The notes below the pieces were generated by a model that was not told the DNA's origin, ran no database searches, and saw only the letters and a list, made by a program, of their open reading frames with translations. Shown piece after piece: positions 50,018 through 63,990 of a stretch of DNA of 64,000 bases. The stretch lies in NCBI GenBank assembly GCA_946699065.1, contig CAMPDV010001510.1:49853-113852 (forward strand), read 5' to 3'. The position numbers and the translations under genes were made by a program. The DNA is from Loxodes magnus (Eukaryota; Ciliophora; Karyorelictea; Loxodida; Loxodidae). Position 1 is the first letter of the stretch. Each line of letters begins with the position of its first letter.

Positions 50018-50438
50018 AATTGACTTATCTATCTTGTCTTATATGCATTAAAAATTATTTATTCTCATTATTGTAACATTAACAAATAACTTAATTTTAA
50101 GAATGATTTGAGGGAAAAATAAATCCATTAGTAATATTTGAATAAAGAAGACTTAAAATAATTATTTTTAGAATGAACAAAGATACAAGAAGAAGAGAAA
50201 CTAAACTAAAAAAATCAAATCAAACAATAATGAGACCTAAGAGTTTCAGAATGAGAGTGATATCATAAAAATTATTTCATTAAGCTGAAAGGTGAACATT
50301 ATTTAATTTAATTTAATTATCATTATTTGTTTTTTAAACTAAAGAACATATTTAGATTCACTTAGTTACTAAAAAATAATTTTATTTTAAGTTATGTATT
50401 TTTAATAAATATAATTAAATGAATGATATGAAGTCCAA

Positions 50439-50915
50439 ATGGTAGACCGAAGAGCTAAAGTCGGAGTTTATGAGTAAATTGCAAACTTAGAGATTGATAT
50501 TTGAATAATACAAGAGCAAGACGAGAAAAACTGAGTAAAATTAGATTCAAGACTCAAATTAATAAAAGAAAACCTGTAGAAGCCTTCTTTAGGAACTCCA
50601 ATTGAAATAGAGAAACAAGAAAGACATTTCCTAGAGCAAGAAAAAGATGCTATATTTGCAACAGCACTTGACATTTATGGCGAAAATGTCCCCAATAGAA
50701 AAAATAAGAATGAATATCTGGAGAAACGTTAACTAATAGCAACTGAAGTAGCGAGCGAAGGAATTCTTCCCATCGGGAAATGGGAAAATCTGGAAAACAA
50801 ATTCTCAACTCAGATTATTCAAAAGAGAGAAGTCAAGGAAGAAGAGCAAGCAAGGAACGAACATGCAGGAACAGAAATTTTTATATATTTAAAACTTCAA
50901 TTAATCCGGAAGGCG
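50439..50915 (+). pseudogene. Zinc-knuckle retroposon family, copy G
   Basis: The start is MVDRRAKVGVYEQ. A charged helix region is followed by the family motif variant GTPIEIE (DPMDIE in B) and then a knuckle CYICNST..HLWRKC. Frames shift between these parts, so the copy is broken. It sits directly upstream of block S2, whose first 250 bp are another N-terminal fragment of the same family. Confidence 0.55.
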
Positions 50916-50984
50916 AATAGTTATTTTAATGATTAATGATTAATTAAATGAACGAATAAATATTTCTTTAAGAAAAGTATAAAA

Positions 50985-53065
50985 AAAATTAAAAAAAATG
51001 ACAGACTTAAGGAAGGAATTCTTTGCGGTTCCAAGGAAGCAAGAAGTTTAAAACGCAGCTTAATTACGAGGAGGCCAAAAAGCAACAGAAAATTACATTG
51101 CGCTGCAAGGAAACCAACCTTGAACGCGAAACTGAAAATATAGTTGAGTCCGTTCTCCAGGTCCCGGAATTTAATCTTTCTGGATAGAAGAGCATGTAAC
51201 AACTCATTAAGGCGATGATGGTCTGCTATTTCTTAGATGTCATTTTTTTATATTTATTGAATCAAAAAATAGCAGATATAATAAATTACCATGACAAATT
51301 TTCATCTTCACTTTTTTTTCATTTTTTACGAAGATCCCACATTATAATATTTCCTATAATTTTATTGTTTCTAAATTAGTACAAAAAATTAAATTAAATA
51401 AATAAAGAAATGTAAAAATAAAGGGTATAACCTAAGTTCGATGACTTTATAATAAAATAAAAATATTTTATTTGATTAAGTTTAATTTAGATAATTGTAT
51501 AGCTGTAAAACTTTATATTTATAAATTATTATTTTATTCAATTTTTAATTTTAATATTCCCTTAAATATTTTTAGTAATTGTTGAATTAATTAGTAGACT
51601 TATTATCAAATGCTTAGATATTTTTATTAATATGTATACTTCAATGATATAAGTTAGATTTTATAATCTGAAAGTTGTTAATTAGATAATTAAAAGAAGG
51701 ATATGCATTTTAATATTATTTGAAGCTTAATAAACTTAAAATAACTAAATCTAATGAATAAAAAAAATTTTTAGTATTGAATAATTTTAAAAAGCTTAAT
51801 AGCTAGATAATGAAAAGACTAATTATTTTATTTTTATAGAATAAATCTTTATTTTAAATTAATTCATCAATTTCTTAGCATTTATTATATTTTTCACTAT
51901 ACAATAATGTTTTTAAAAGAAATGCTGTATATTGTATTACAATTAAGAGAATTTATAAAAGTTTTCTCTTAATTTTAAAGAAAATTTATTTATATTTTAT
52001 TAATTAGGATAAACATAAAATTTCTAAATAATAAAAGAGATAAATTTTTGAATGCTATTTAAATTAAATTTTATAAAGCAAGATATATGATAATATTAAA
52101 CTAGCTTTTTAAATATTTTAAGAGAAACAAAATAGCGAGGAGTAGTTTCGATCTACCGACCTCTGGGTTATGGGCCCAGCGCGCTTCCACTGCGCTACCC
52201 CGCTGATTAAAATAATACTTAAACCTCTAATAAATAGTTTACAGGGAAATTATAAAAATATATTAAAAGGAATCTTAAGTTTTAAGCTTTATTATTATTT
52301 ATTAATTATTTCATTTATAAACTAAAAACTTAATCTTATAATTTCTAAACTTAATTTGTTTAGCATCATTTTGATATTTATTAAGGGCAACTTGTTTATG
52401 TGACCAAGATTGAAACGAATTTGAACACATTTTTGCCTTTACTACAGAGACTTATTTTAATAATTTGGTAATAATAATATACTTCAGGAAAAGGGACAGA
52501 AAAATAAATTTGATATGATTAGACTTATGAGAATTAGAATTATCAAGAATCTTAAATTTAATAATTTTTAAACAACCTTTACAAGAAGAATTAGAGCAAG
52601 TAGAATGACTGAGTGTTTTAAGAAAATAAATTAATTTAAGCATAATTAGCATATTACATTAAGCATAATTACTCATTAAGTTCCATTACTAAAAATATCT
52701 AAATTAGACATAAATAATAATAATAATTTATAAAGTTTTCCTTATATTTAATATTATATTTATTAAATATTTCATATAATTAATTATTAAAAGTATCTAA
52801 TCCTTTATAATCAGAAAAGCCTTTATTAAACTAACCTAAATTTATTAACTAATTTAATAGTTCCCTTTTTAATATTAATAACTAATATTAATTTACATTT
52901 CATTAACAAAAATCTAGAAACTCTTATTGTTTTAGTTTGCCTTTAAATGAAGGATTAAAAATAAATAAATTTAGACAAAGAATTATAAAATTAATTAGAA
53001 GAGTAAAGTTTTTAATCTAAGATAGTTTATATTAGAAGTATTAAGAATTCAGTTCTTAATTCTTT
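50985..53065 (+). repeat. Duplicated block S, copy S2
   Basis: Counterpart of 27955-31965. It lacks both the 970-bp SINE-containing stretch and element D, so it serves as the empty-site reference. It includes a family N-terminal fragment (50985-51240) with KKFKTQLNYEEAKKQQKI and EFNLSGQKSMQQLIK, and the sound initiator tRNA-Met. Confidence 0.8.
52133..52204 (-). tRNA. tRNA-iMet: Initiator tRNA-Met (CAT)
   Basis: The gene is 72 bases with no intron. The acceptor stem AGCGGGG/CCTCGCT pairs with one G-U. The A1-U72 pair and the three G-C pairs of the anticodon stem (GGG CCCATAA CCC) are hallmarks of eukaryotic initiator tRNA. The D arm (GCGC...GCGC) and T arm with GATCGAAAC (the initiator-type loop with A at position 54, rather than TTCG) all fold. 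A-box and B-box sequences are intact and there are T-rich stretches downstream on the minus strand. It looks functional, unlike its copy at 30049-30120. Confidence 0.93.
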
Positions 53066-53069
53066 TAAA

Positions 53070-54490
53070 ATATCTAATAAATAAAATTTTTTACTTAAGC
53101 AATTATACCAGGCAAAATCAAATCTAATACTTGATTTTATGTATCCTCTTTTATTGCGTTTTTTATATGGTATAGCTTTCTTAAATATTATTAAATATCT
53201 TTTTCATTAAATATAAATTTAATTCTTTAATTATAAAGTCTGCTTTATTTTATTATCATAATCTTTTCTTAATAATATTTTAGTTATCAACTTTATTTTT
53301 ATTGAAAAGTATTTTCTTAATTTGAAAGTTGATAAAACAAAATTAATTTCAAAAACAAATTAAATCAGAGCAAAACTTTTTAAAATATTAGATTTTTAGT
53401 AATTATTTATTTAATTTTTAACATTATAAATACATTGTCTAATATTATTTTCTAGATCATAAAATAACTCTATTACTCATTTCATTTTAGTAAGAAAATC
53501 AAATATATCATGTTCTTTTTTTTGATTAATGAAGATAATTATTTTCATCTACATAATAGCGAAAGTTTATCAGCATAAAATATTACAATATTTTTAAATT
53601 TTAAGTATAAAAATCTCAATTTTCAATAAAAATTTATTAATAAAAAAACCTAAATAAAAACTTTAGAGAAAGAACTATATAAATTTACGATATTATCATT
53701 TTGCAAGGTATTATTTTAAATTAAATTAAAACTTTTAAATCTATTAAATATTTTTATTTTTTCGCACATAAATTCCAAAACTTATACCTAGTTTATTTTT
53801 TAATTATTTAAAAGAATAAAATAAAAATTTTTAAACTAAAAAAGAGAACAGAACTTAAATTGTCGACTTTATGTAAAAACTTTATCTTGGCTGCTTAAGT
53901 TTATAGATGAGAAAATGGAAATTATTTTATAAAAAAGAATATTATCAAATTTAAATAATAAATATAAAAATTTGTTAACAATTTTTTTTAATTATTATGT
54001 TTACCAAGAAATAATTAAAAAAATCAAATTTGAAAGTTGCGCAAAATTTTTTTTCTATTTTATTACATTAAAAATTTCTAATTATTTTCTAGGATTTTTA
54101 TTTTAAGATTTATCTTATTTTAGATGATTTAAAATTTTTTAAAATAACTAGTTAATATTCTTTGTAGAGAAATATTTTTAGAAAAAAATTTCTTTAGAGT
54201 AATAATAAAAATTTTTCTCTTTTATTTTTTAGTTTTTATAAGTTTTTCTATTGAATCAAAATTACTCATAAAAAAATGTTTATAGATCTAAATGATTAGA
54301 GTATAAATTTAATTTATTGAGCCAAAAAAGATTCTAAAATTACAATTTTAGATGAATATTTTATTTTATAATTATGTGTCCAAAATCTAATTTAGTCACA
54401 TATAATAATTAAAACATTTAAGTATAAAATTCGATTTTATAATTTTTATTAATTAGCAGTCATTTAAAATAAAAACATTTATAAATGATT
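53070..54490. other. Gene-free A+T-rich stretch
   Basis: No supported feature; homopolymer-rich. Confidence 0.5.
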
Positions 54491-54494
54491 AAGT

Positions 54495-56749
54495 TCAAAA
54501 ACTATTAATAACAATCTTTATATAATTTTAATTTTAGAAGCTATAATAAAAATCAGTCAAAGTATTGAAAAATTTTAAATATTTTAATTTCTCTGGATTT
54601 GCAACTAAATATTCCAGAAATTATTAAAATGTATTTATAAAAGTTTTGAGTTTAAGGCTTTTTATTTAATGAATCTAAAATTGTTTAAAGAAATTATCTA
54701 AAACTTAATTAAATAAAACAAAAAATAATTTTTCAGTGATAATGAGGCATGTAATAGGGATAATACATATTCTGATGCTAATACCTTGGCTAATTTTAAT
54801 TATATTGATATTAATTTATATAACTTGGATGCAAATTTTACTAAAAATTAGGCTAAAAACTCGGCTATAGACTTGGCTAAAACATTTATCTATTATATTT
54901 ATAATGGAACATATGATCTATTGGGCTATCGTTAAAAAATTAATCTATCTTATTTAGTTAAATTAAATTGGCACTCTTTCCTTATTTTAAGTTAAATCAA
55001 TTACTTTCCTGAACTTCTAAAATCCTATTTCTTGCTTGTTTATTTCTTTAGGTAAACTTTAATAACTTTATTTGAAAACTACTTCTTTTAATTCTCTTTT
55101 TTCTTAAATATTAACTATTTGTTATTTTTCTACTTCATATGATATGTAGTTCTTAACCTTTTCTTCATCTTAATTTAAGTCTTCGCTATCTTTATATTAT
55201 TTTTTGCTTCCTTGTTTCTTATTTTCTTCTTCTTCAATTTCAATAGTTTGTGGGGCATTTATTTTGATATTTTCTACTTTTTCTTCTTTTTCTTCTTTTT
55301 TATCTTCCTACTTTTTATCTTAAATATAATTTTTTATTTATTCTTAGAGCTAATTAATTTCTTGTGAATTATTAGTAGGTGTTAATTTATTTTTCTTTAT
55401 TGTTTAATCTTCCTCTTCTAAGTTTATTATTTCTAACTTTTTCTATTCTTTAAACGAATGTCCAGTTAAATGTCTAAGTAAATTCTTTCTCCTAATAAAT
55501 TACCCTTTACAAACTGAGCATCTTATATTATTAAATTAGGAGTTTGGATGTTCCTTTTCGAAATGAGTTTGTAACTTCAAATTTGTTTTAAATAAAATTT
55601 CACACTCTTTACATTTATAGACCGCAATGTCGTCCTTATTGTAAATGATGGTGCCATATTTTTACCGTAGTGTTTTCTCTTTCTAACTCTTAATAAGTTT
55701 TGGTTGTTCTAAGCTTGTAGTTTAAATTTTTCTTTTTGTGTATTTTTTTATGTAAAGTAAATTACTCTTCTTCTGGAAAATTTTTCTCACACTCTACACA
55801 TTAGTATTTTCTAATTAATACATGAAGAGTAGATTCATCGCTTGATTTTTCTCCATTTCGATTCTTGTCTTATTCTTTTATTGTTTCTCCTTTCATCTCT
55901 TGATTCATGTTATTTTGTGTATTTAAACTTTTTTCTACTTAATTTATTTAAGAGGGTATTTAAGCTTAAGGAAGCTAAAATTATTTTATTTGTTATAGAG
56001 TGTATTTTTATACTTTATCCTTGCTTTTATGCTGATCTAAATGAGTGTTATATGAAGAAACATTTTCAAACGGGAGATCTTTGCATAAGGGACAGAAAAG
56101 ATTATCTAACTTTTCTTGAGCGTGGCGATCTATGAAATGTTTTGAAAGTAAGACTTCATCGTTAAAGATTTATTTGCAATATATACAGGCAAATAATTCT
56201 TTATTTTCAGGCTCTTTAGTTACGACTCCACTTTTAGTTAAGTGAATTATTTCTTTATTTGATAATTAAATTTATTCTTAGCTTTAAATTATTTGAGATG
56301 AATCATTTTCTTAATTTTAGGTTGCATTTTAAATTTGCTGTTGTTGTTGATCTAAATTAGAAATTATATTTAGCTTTACTTTTTCTGGTAAAATTATTGC
56401 TTTCTACTATATTTCTTTTCTTGGTCTTTTTTTATTACTATATGTGCTTTCTTATTTTTATTCTACTTTTAAAAATTCTTCGAAGCACTAAAAAATATCT
56501 TCTTATATTTTTTAAAACTTCCTTCTCCTGGTCTTTTGTAGTTAGTTATTGAAGATAATTTGCTTCTTAATTATTTTATTGTATAGTATTAATATTTTTA
56601 AGTTCTAATATTTTATTATTTTTTTATTCTGTGATCTAATTTTCTTCTTTTTAAAGTTGCTGTGATTCTAAAAGTATTTAGTTAACTATACTTAAAGGAA
56701 GTCCTACTTTTTCGGAAATTTAATACCTAAACTAACTTAACTATAGCAT
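54495..56749 (-). CDS. C2H2 zinc-finger protein with five fingers
   Basis: On the minus strand, from an ATG at 56749 just inside R4, TAA/TAG-as-Gln frames read a long Gln/Lys-rich protein. A helix-rich N terminus (EKVGLPLSIVNQILLESQ) is followed by five C2H2 fingers. These begin FACIYCKQIF, LFCPLCKDLPF, YQCVECEKNF, YKCKECEILF and IRCSVCKGQF, each with C-x2-C-x12-H-x3-5-H. A long acidic Glu/Lys tail reads to about 54990 (KVIDLT). The next TGA is at 54495-54497, so the true end may be earlier. Two single-base changes in A-runs (near 56500 and 55650) shift the frame. They could be sequencing errors or early decay. No TGA interrupts about 600 codons. The protein is probably a nuclear DNA-binding factor. 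Confidence 0.75.
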
Positions 56750-58354
56750 AATTTCTTTATTTTTGGTTTATATTAGTTATTTAGATTTATTTCTCCTAAA
56801 ATGATTTAAGAAATAAATTAAGAATATAATTTCTATTTAAAATTTATTATATCTAATTTTATATAATGCTTAAATTATTACTTTAGCTTTATTTATACAA
56901 TCTTAAAATTTAAAAATAATTATTATCTAGATATTTGAAATTAAGAATATATTACTATTATTTCTCTGGAAATAAAAGGATAAAAGCTTAGTAAGTTTAT
57001 TTTTAATTAAAAGAATTATAAATTAGACTACTGCAAATATTAAATGAAGCTACTTAATCTCATCATCTTAATCTTTAAATAAATTGTATATGAATAATAA
57101 TAAAAGCACTAAACATAAATATACTAGCCACTAGCATATCTTTATATTAATTTTACATTTAGTAAATATACTCAAAGAATTTTTTAATATAGTGATAAAA
57201 ATTTAATTTATTTCTAAAGAAATGCTTCAGTGTAGAATATAAGCAAATTATACTTATATAATAAATAGACTAAGCTTTGCTTAAGATTTATTAAATTTTA
57301 TTTAATCTTTTTATTTTGTTTTAACTATTTTTTCTAAAATTTTGCTTTAGTTCTAGCAAAGGTTATCTCCCTAAATAAAAAATAATTAAGATTTTAAATA
57401 GAATTGTTTTTTCTTTTGATTTTATTTTATTCTTAAAATGCTTATCTACACTAAAGATAAAGATTTGTTTAAAAAGGAGATATCTAATATTTTCAGATTT
57501 ATAATACTAGATTCACATCAGTTAGAAAATTCTAGAGACCATATACATTTGAAATTAAAAAGTGAGTCAACTTTGCTAAAAGTTTGCTAATATTCACTAT
57601 AAAATATATGAATAAAAGATCTATATATCAATTATTAAATAGAATATGAGGGTTTTTATATATAGTCAAAACATTAAATAATCAATTAAAATTTGTCCCC
57701 TTAAAATAAAAATAAATAAATAATTTAAATTATGAAAATAACTAGATTTATATCTTATTATAGATATAGCATTTTTTAATTCTAATATGAATTATTTTTA
57801 AATAAAAACAATGCATTATTATTATGAATTTTCACTCTAATTTTTTGCTTTTATTATGTTTAGGAATTTATTAATTAAACTTGATGTTAGTTAAAAAGCT
57901 ATCAGATCATTATTTAGCTAAATTTTCTGCTGCTAGTTCAAACACTGTTTCAAATATGTATTTTTGAGTCTTATATTAAGTTAAATATAATATAACCAAA
58001 TTTGTTAGGAAAACTTATCCTTATAATTATTCTGCTATTTTTAAATGAGATACATTTAAGTCTAATTATTTTTTAACATAGATAAATTTTAAGAGTATTA
58101 ACGCTTTAGATTATATTTTTTAATAGTGTTTTTTATTAAGTACTTAAAATATAACCAAATAAAATTAAGTGGTAGTAAAATTATCTAAATGAATCATAAA
58201 ATTAAGAGGAATTACAAATTTATAAAATGTATGGAAAGAACATCTTTTTATTAGCTTTAGGGGATTTAATACCTGCTTATTTTCAAAATTTAAAAGTTAT
58301 ATTCAACGTAGTCATAATTATTTAATATCGTTTCTTAAGAAAAATATAATTAAA

Positions 58355-59100
58355 ATGGAGACGATTGTAGAAGAGCAGGATTTAAAAGGAAAATAAGTAT
58401 GAAAAAATAAATCAAGCACTTTCAAAATGGAAATAGTTTTATGAGCTTGCTTGGGCGTAAAGATGAAGCATAAAGTATCTCATAGTTTGACTAATAAAGG
58501 TTTATTGGCTGTTCGAGTATAGATCAATTAACACTTAAGAATAACGATAATGAACCTTCGAGTTCTTCTTATTTAGAAGTTAAAAGGAATTAACTTTTCA
58601 AAAAATACTCCGGCAGAACACCTAAAATGATTCATTACAAATTTTCAATTGACTCTAATAATTTAATGTAGAAGACACAAAGTTTAAAAAATCAGGTATA
58701 AGTAGATGGAGAAATATCTAATAAGCCTAGAAGTTAAGAATAAATTGACAAAGGGCTAATTAGAGAAAGATCTATTTCGAGATAAATATTAAGAAGTTAA
58801 TTCTCTAATCTTTATGAATTAACTCTTCAGAATTAAAAAATAACCCAAGACTATAATAGCAAAAACTTCCTTCTGTAACTAAAAGCCATACATCTAGGAA
58901 TGTAAAAATAGACGACTTTAGAAAGTTGTAAAATATTCTATTTAAAAATAAAAGAAACTATTTTTAAAAACCAACGAGATAAAAGCAACATTATAAAAAA
59001 TTAAATAAAGTAAAGGTAATTAATAGTCAGAACAGTGACTTATATTTTATTCATAATCGTATTTTTTTGTATGAAGATAATTCTAGACAATTATTTTTGA
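58355..59100 (+). pseudogene. R-family membrane protein, copy in R4 (frame disturbed)
   Basis: Nearly identical to the R3 gene but with several one-base gains or losses, for example an extra G at GAGCAGG and shorter A/T runs near 58840 and 58960. The frame shifts repeatedly and the net length is 746 instead of 747. Because R3 is open and differs mainly at homopolymers, these may be sequencing or assembly errors rather than real mutations. Confidence 0.65.
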
Positions 59101-62100
59101 CCGACTAACTTTTTTAAATTATATTTATCTTTTTTATAAAATATCTCCTTTTATTTTTTTCTTTAATCTTTGTAGCTTATAAATTGGTTGAGTATATTTA
59201 TTTATTCAAATTTGCAGCATTTTATAAATTTATACATAAAATAGAACTTTAAATAAGTGAATTTTTTATTTTTTACTCAATTCAGATAATAAAAAAACCT
59301 AATATTTAGAATTTATTGTAAAGGTCATGCAAAAATCAAGCCATCTAAGGCATGCTGCATCATAATTATAATATCAAATATTTGAATTATTAAATTTTTT
59401 AAATTCTAGTTACAAAATAACTTATAAAATGGATTTTTTACTAATAAACAAAATTCTTTAAGTAGAAGAAAATACTCTAATAGTTAAGTCTTTTAAAAAT
59501 GAAATTTGTAACTAACAGATAGAAGAAAAATTGTATTAGGAAAATTTAAGTTAAAACTTTAAGATAAGAATATTTAAAAAAATATTAAATCATAACTAAA
59601 AAGTTTATGATATTTTAGCTTGCTTATCCTTTAAAAAATAAAAATAGTTTTTATTATTTTCTACTTAAAAGAACTCTTCCTTTATTTATAGTGGGAACTT
59701 TAGATAATAGAAGTATTAATTCCGCTTTTATATTAATAAATTTTTTAATTCTTAATTTATTCTCGTATCAAAAAGTCTATTAATTGAATGGAATAAATAA
59801 TCTGAATTTTAATAAAACTTATTACCAAGAGAATATCTTAAGAGAAGTTAAATTTTTCAAATTATATAGTATTTAGATAATTAAAAAATTATTTGTTTAC
59901 AGTCTTAAATCTTATAATTACAATAGCTTATTATTCCTTAACTTCATTTTTTTAATTGGAATTTTAGTTAAAAAATCGATGTTAATGATGAGCTAAATCA
60001 AAATTAAAATGGAAATACATATTTAACTAGATTTATATAAAAATCAAAATTAGTTGAGCATAATTATATAAAAATCACAAAGAATAAAAATAATAAGATT
60101 AAAAGATTTTTTCTTTATATAATTAAAATATTTGCATGAATATTAAAAAATCTTAAAATAACAATAAATTCCTTTTTTTTAAATGAAATCAAAATTTTTT
60201 CTCTTATTATTTTTTTGTTTAGAATATCTGATTTAACTTAAATTCTAACTTTGGAAATGAAAACGTAGATATTTAATTAAAAATAGACTTAAAATTGTAA
60301 ATAACTTATTAACTGGAATTGAGCTTGTGGAGATGAAATATCATAGAATAAATTTAAATCTAAAACATAATATTTTGTATTTTTAAATTACATATCAAAT
60401 TATTTATTTTTTATTATAAATTTTAATTTTTATAATTCCTAATCTTTAAAATTAGATAAATAATGATTCAAACTATGATTACTAATTGTTTATTTAGTTA
60501 AAAAAATAAATTATATATTTTTTAAGTTGTTAATTCTTCATTCTTTTTATTATTTTTTAAATAGAAATCTAATGTTTAGAAAAATTTTAATATAATTTTA
60601 AATTAAAAACGTTTAGTATAAATAAAAATTAAAGAGAATAAGGATAATTTTAAAATATAATTTTATATTTTATATCATTTTTATTTTTCTCATTACAGAA
60701 ATTATTAATTTAGCTAAAGAATAATTTCAATTAAATATAGCACTCTTATTTTATAATAAATTTAGTGCTTATTTCTAATTTGAATATAATTGCTATATTT
60801 TTATTAGTATATTTATTGCTATTTGTTATTTATGAGTTTATATACTCAGATATAATTGAGGTTTATTAATGAATAATAATAATTCTTTACAATTATAAAT
60901 AAATTAACCTCTTTAGTATACTATATTTATTTATTTTAAAGGCTATAAGGCTAATTTTTATTTATTTGTAGCTTTATTATTTTTGAAAAGTTTAATATTC
61001 TAATTCTGTTTATTTAAAAACTTAAAATAAACAAATAAAAATTAAATTTTCTTTATGATTTAAACTTATGCTTAATAATATGTTTTATAGGTAGCATTTG
61101 ATATATAACTTATTTATCTTTCTAGAAAAACAATTTAGAAATACCTTATATTTTTATTAAATAAATCAGTTATTTTATATATATTTTATTTAGGATATTA
61201 ATATTATATTAAATAAAGGAAATGCAGCATATGAAACAATGCTTAGATTGGTATTAATTAAAATATTTTAAAGGATCTAAAGATAAAATATAAAAAATAC
61301 TAAAAGAATAAATATGCTTTATAATGCTTTCAATTATTTAACTTAATTAATAATAGTTTATAAGCGACAGAATTAAATAATATAATCATATAAATAATAA
61401 TTTAGTTAAATCTAAAATTAATTTAAAATTAAGTTATTTAATTCATTATAAAGATTATAATCTTTTGCTATATCTTAACTTTTGTACATATGAAGGTATA
61501 ACTAAAACATTTTTATAAATTATACTTAAAAATTAAAAATTTATTACACTTAAATTATTTTTAATATCTACTCTATAAAGAAGAGGAGTTAGGGATGTAG
61601 GATTAAAGATTTTTTTATGAAAGATTTAAAAATTAAAAATAAATGTAATAAGCTTAATATAATTGATATATAACTCTATTTGCTTTAATTTAATTAAATC
61701 TAAAACATATTTAATTTATAAATATTTGGCTTCAAATCTTTATTCTACATTTAATATTAAATATAAATTAAATCATGCTCATATAGATAAACTTTTTTAT
61801 AATAATTTATTTTAAATTTCGTATTAAAAAAATAAAAAATATAATAAAGAAAATTTTAATCCAAAAAATGTTTAAAAGAAAGAATTATTAAAAATTAATA
61901 TTAAATTTAAATAAATTTAATTTAGAAGATAAATTTTAATTAATAAAAAGACATTTAATAATGTTTATCAATATATTTTGCCTCTTAATCAATTATCTAA
62001 ATAATTTAAATATTTTTTAATTAAACTCTATTTATTCTCTAAAATGATTCAAAATAAATTAAAATTAATAATTATTTTTAATTAATAAATATCTTTATTT

Positions 62101-63319
62101 TCTTTAAAATAAATTTGCATAAGGATTAAATTGTATTTAATAAATATAGGAATATACCAATTTCATCTAAATAAAACAAAATTAATTAATCTTAGCTAAA
62201 TTTATTCTTTTAATATGTAAGTTATTTATTATTATTTAAGTTTCTTCATATAAATACAACTCTTTTATTTCAATAATGAACATTTTACATCAAGTATTAT
62301 AGATATATACTTTATTTCCTATAAATTAAGGAGTATTAATATCCTCATTATTAGCTTATTCTTTTGACTTTTTATGAAAATACTATAGAATATTTACTGA
62401 ATGAATATATGTAAAATGACTGAGATAGCTTTATTAAATATTATTTCATACTTTTAGATATTTTGAGTAATTATAAACTTAATCAATTAGTTAGTTAGCT
62501 TCTAACCTCTAAAACTTAAAAGAAAATTATTCAAAAATGAGCAACTATAAAAATTAAAATAAATAGGATAAACTAATATTTATTAAGACAACTAATTGTT
62601 CAAATTAAAAGCTTATCATCTTTATTTATCTGAAATTCTTGCTATTGAGTATATTTCATTTTTTATATAAAACTGCCTCTCAATACGAATATCACTTTAA
62701 TTCTAATTTTTAATTTAGTTTCCTTTAATAATAGATGCAATTTTTTAAGAAAGTACTTCTGAAGCAACAAGACTTATACAATCTAAAATAATCTATTTTC
62801 AAGTTTAAAACTTGTTATTTAATGCTCATTAATTTTTTTTTCCTTTAAAATATAAAAATCTCAAGTAATTCAGCAATGAGAAAAAGAAAATATGCTAAAA
62901 AAATCAGATTGATACTTCTTTTTTATTGATTATTCCCATTTAAAACTAATCAAAAACTTAATTTAATTTAAAATGATCCTTCGCTCTATCAATTGTTTTA
63001 AAAAGGATAGATTAACTACCTAAATTTCTTATTAATTCTTCATATATATTTTTTTATAATTATAAGTTAATATTAGTTTATATCTGCAGAAATAGAATTA
63101 CAATTAATTACAATATAATTTCAACTTAAAGAAATAGAAAATTATTGTCAAAAGAATGAAAGTTTTTTTTTCTATTAAACTGAATATTTTCCTAAGTTTT
63201 TCTTTAAAAAAAAATGTTCATAATATAAAGGAGTAATTATAATTAGATATAATAGATAAACCATTTCTAACATATTTTTGAATATTTGGCTTTTAATTAC
63301 TGATATTACTCTTATTTAA

Positions 63320-63990
63320 AGTCGTAAAATTTCTAGCACCTTTTTCACAGATGCAGAGTTTCAATAATAGCATTTTTTAGCTTGTCGTTTAATTTAAAAT
63401 CTTGAGTTTTTTCTCCTTCGATTATTATTAGATCACTCCCTTATTTAGATCCATTTAACACTGCAATCTTTTTGAATTTTCTTTTTCTATCTTATTGCTC
63501 AGTTACTTCTGGTTCTAGAGTTGGTTATTCTTGTGAAATATTTGAGAATAAGATCTCCTATGACTCTCGATTCTATTTCAAGTTTTTTCATCAGTCTATT
63601 ATTGTCTTTCTTCAACTCTTAAACTTTTTCCTCGAGGTCTAGGAGCACTTTTATCAGTTAATCATTAGCTTATGCGTTTTAGTGGAGACTTCATAGTTCA
63701 TTATATTTTTAACCTCTTTTTATATTTCTCTTGATTTGATGGACAATCTTTTTTGGAGCGGATTAGGTAGTTTCTCTAGGATGTTGGTAACTCTAGTTTT
63801 CATGTTGTTTTGATTTTAGTAAACTGGGAAGATTATGAGAGTAAGTTTGGTCTTCTGTAGCGAGGTGTGCATAAGTTCTAGAATTGGTTTTGGTAATAAA
63901 GATTTAAGGTAGTGTATTGATTGTAATTCCTGATTAAAGTTTGTTAATCTATATAAAAGCATCATAATCAAATAGCCATTTTGCTAATTG
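63320..63990 (-). pseudogene. Zinc-knuckle retroposon family, copy E duplicate in R4
   Basis: Counterpart of 45790-46440 with only a few one-base differences. It is not an independent insertion. Confidence 0.55.

Noticed and set aside
6269-50915. Zinc-knuckle frames as Gag genes of LTR elements
   Set aside because: The architecture fits Gag, but 15-bp target-site duplications, 3' hairpins with A/T tails and the absence of long terminal repeats argue for non-LTR retroposons.
51110-51123. AAACCAACCTTGAA as a Tetrahymena chromosome-breakage sequence
   Set aside because: The known 15-mer continues CTCTTT after AAACCAAC; this one does not, so it is a partial match inside a retroposon fragment.
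50933-51202. 89-aa minus-strand ORF
   Set aside because: It is antisense to the zinc-knuckle family N-terminal fragment in block S2 (KKFKTQLNYEEAKKQQKI, EFNLSGQKSM).
54720-54945. + strand frame with hydrophobic or Asn/Leu-rich readings
   Set aside because: Several overlapping frames look equally protein-like, one of them the minus-strand extension of the zinc-finger gene, so none could be preferred.
55842-56135. 97-aa + strand ORF
   Set aside because: It is antisense to the C2H2 zinc-finger gene, whose fingers are unmistakable on the minus strand.
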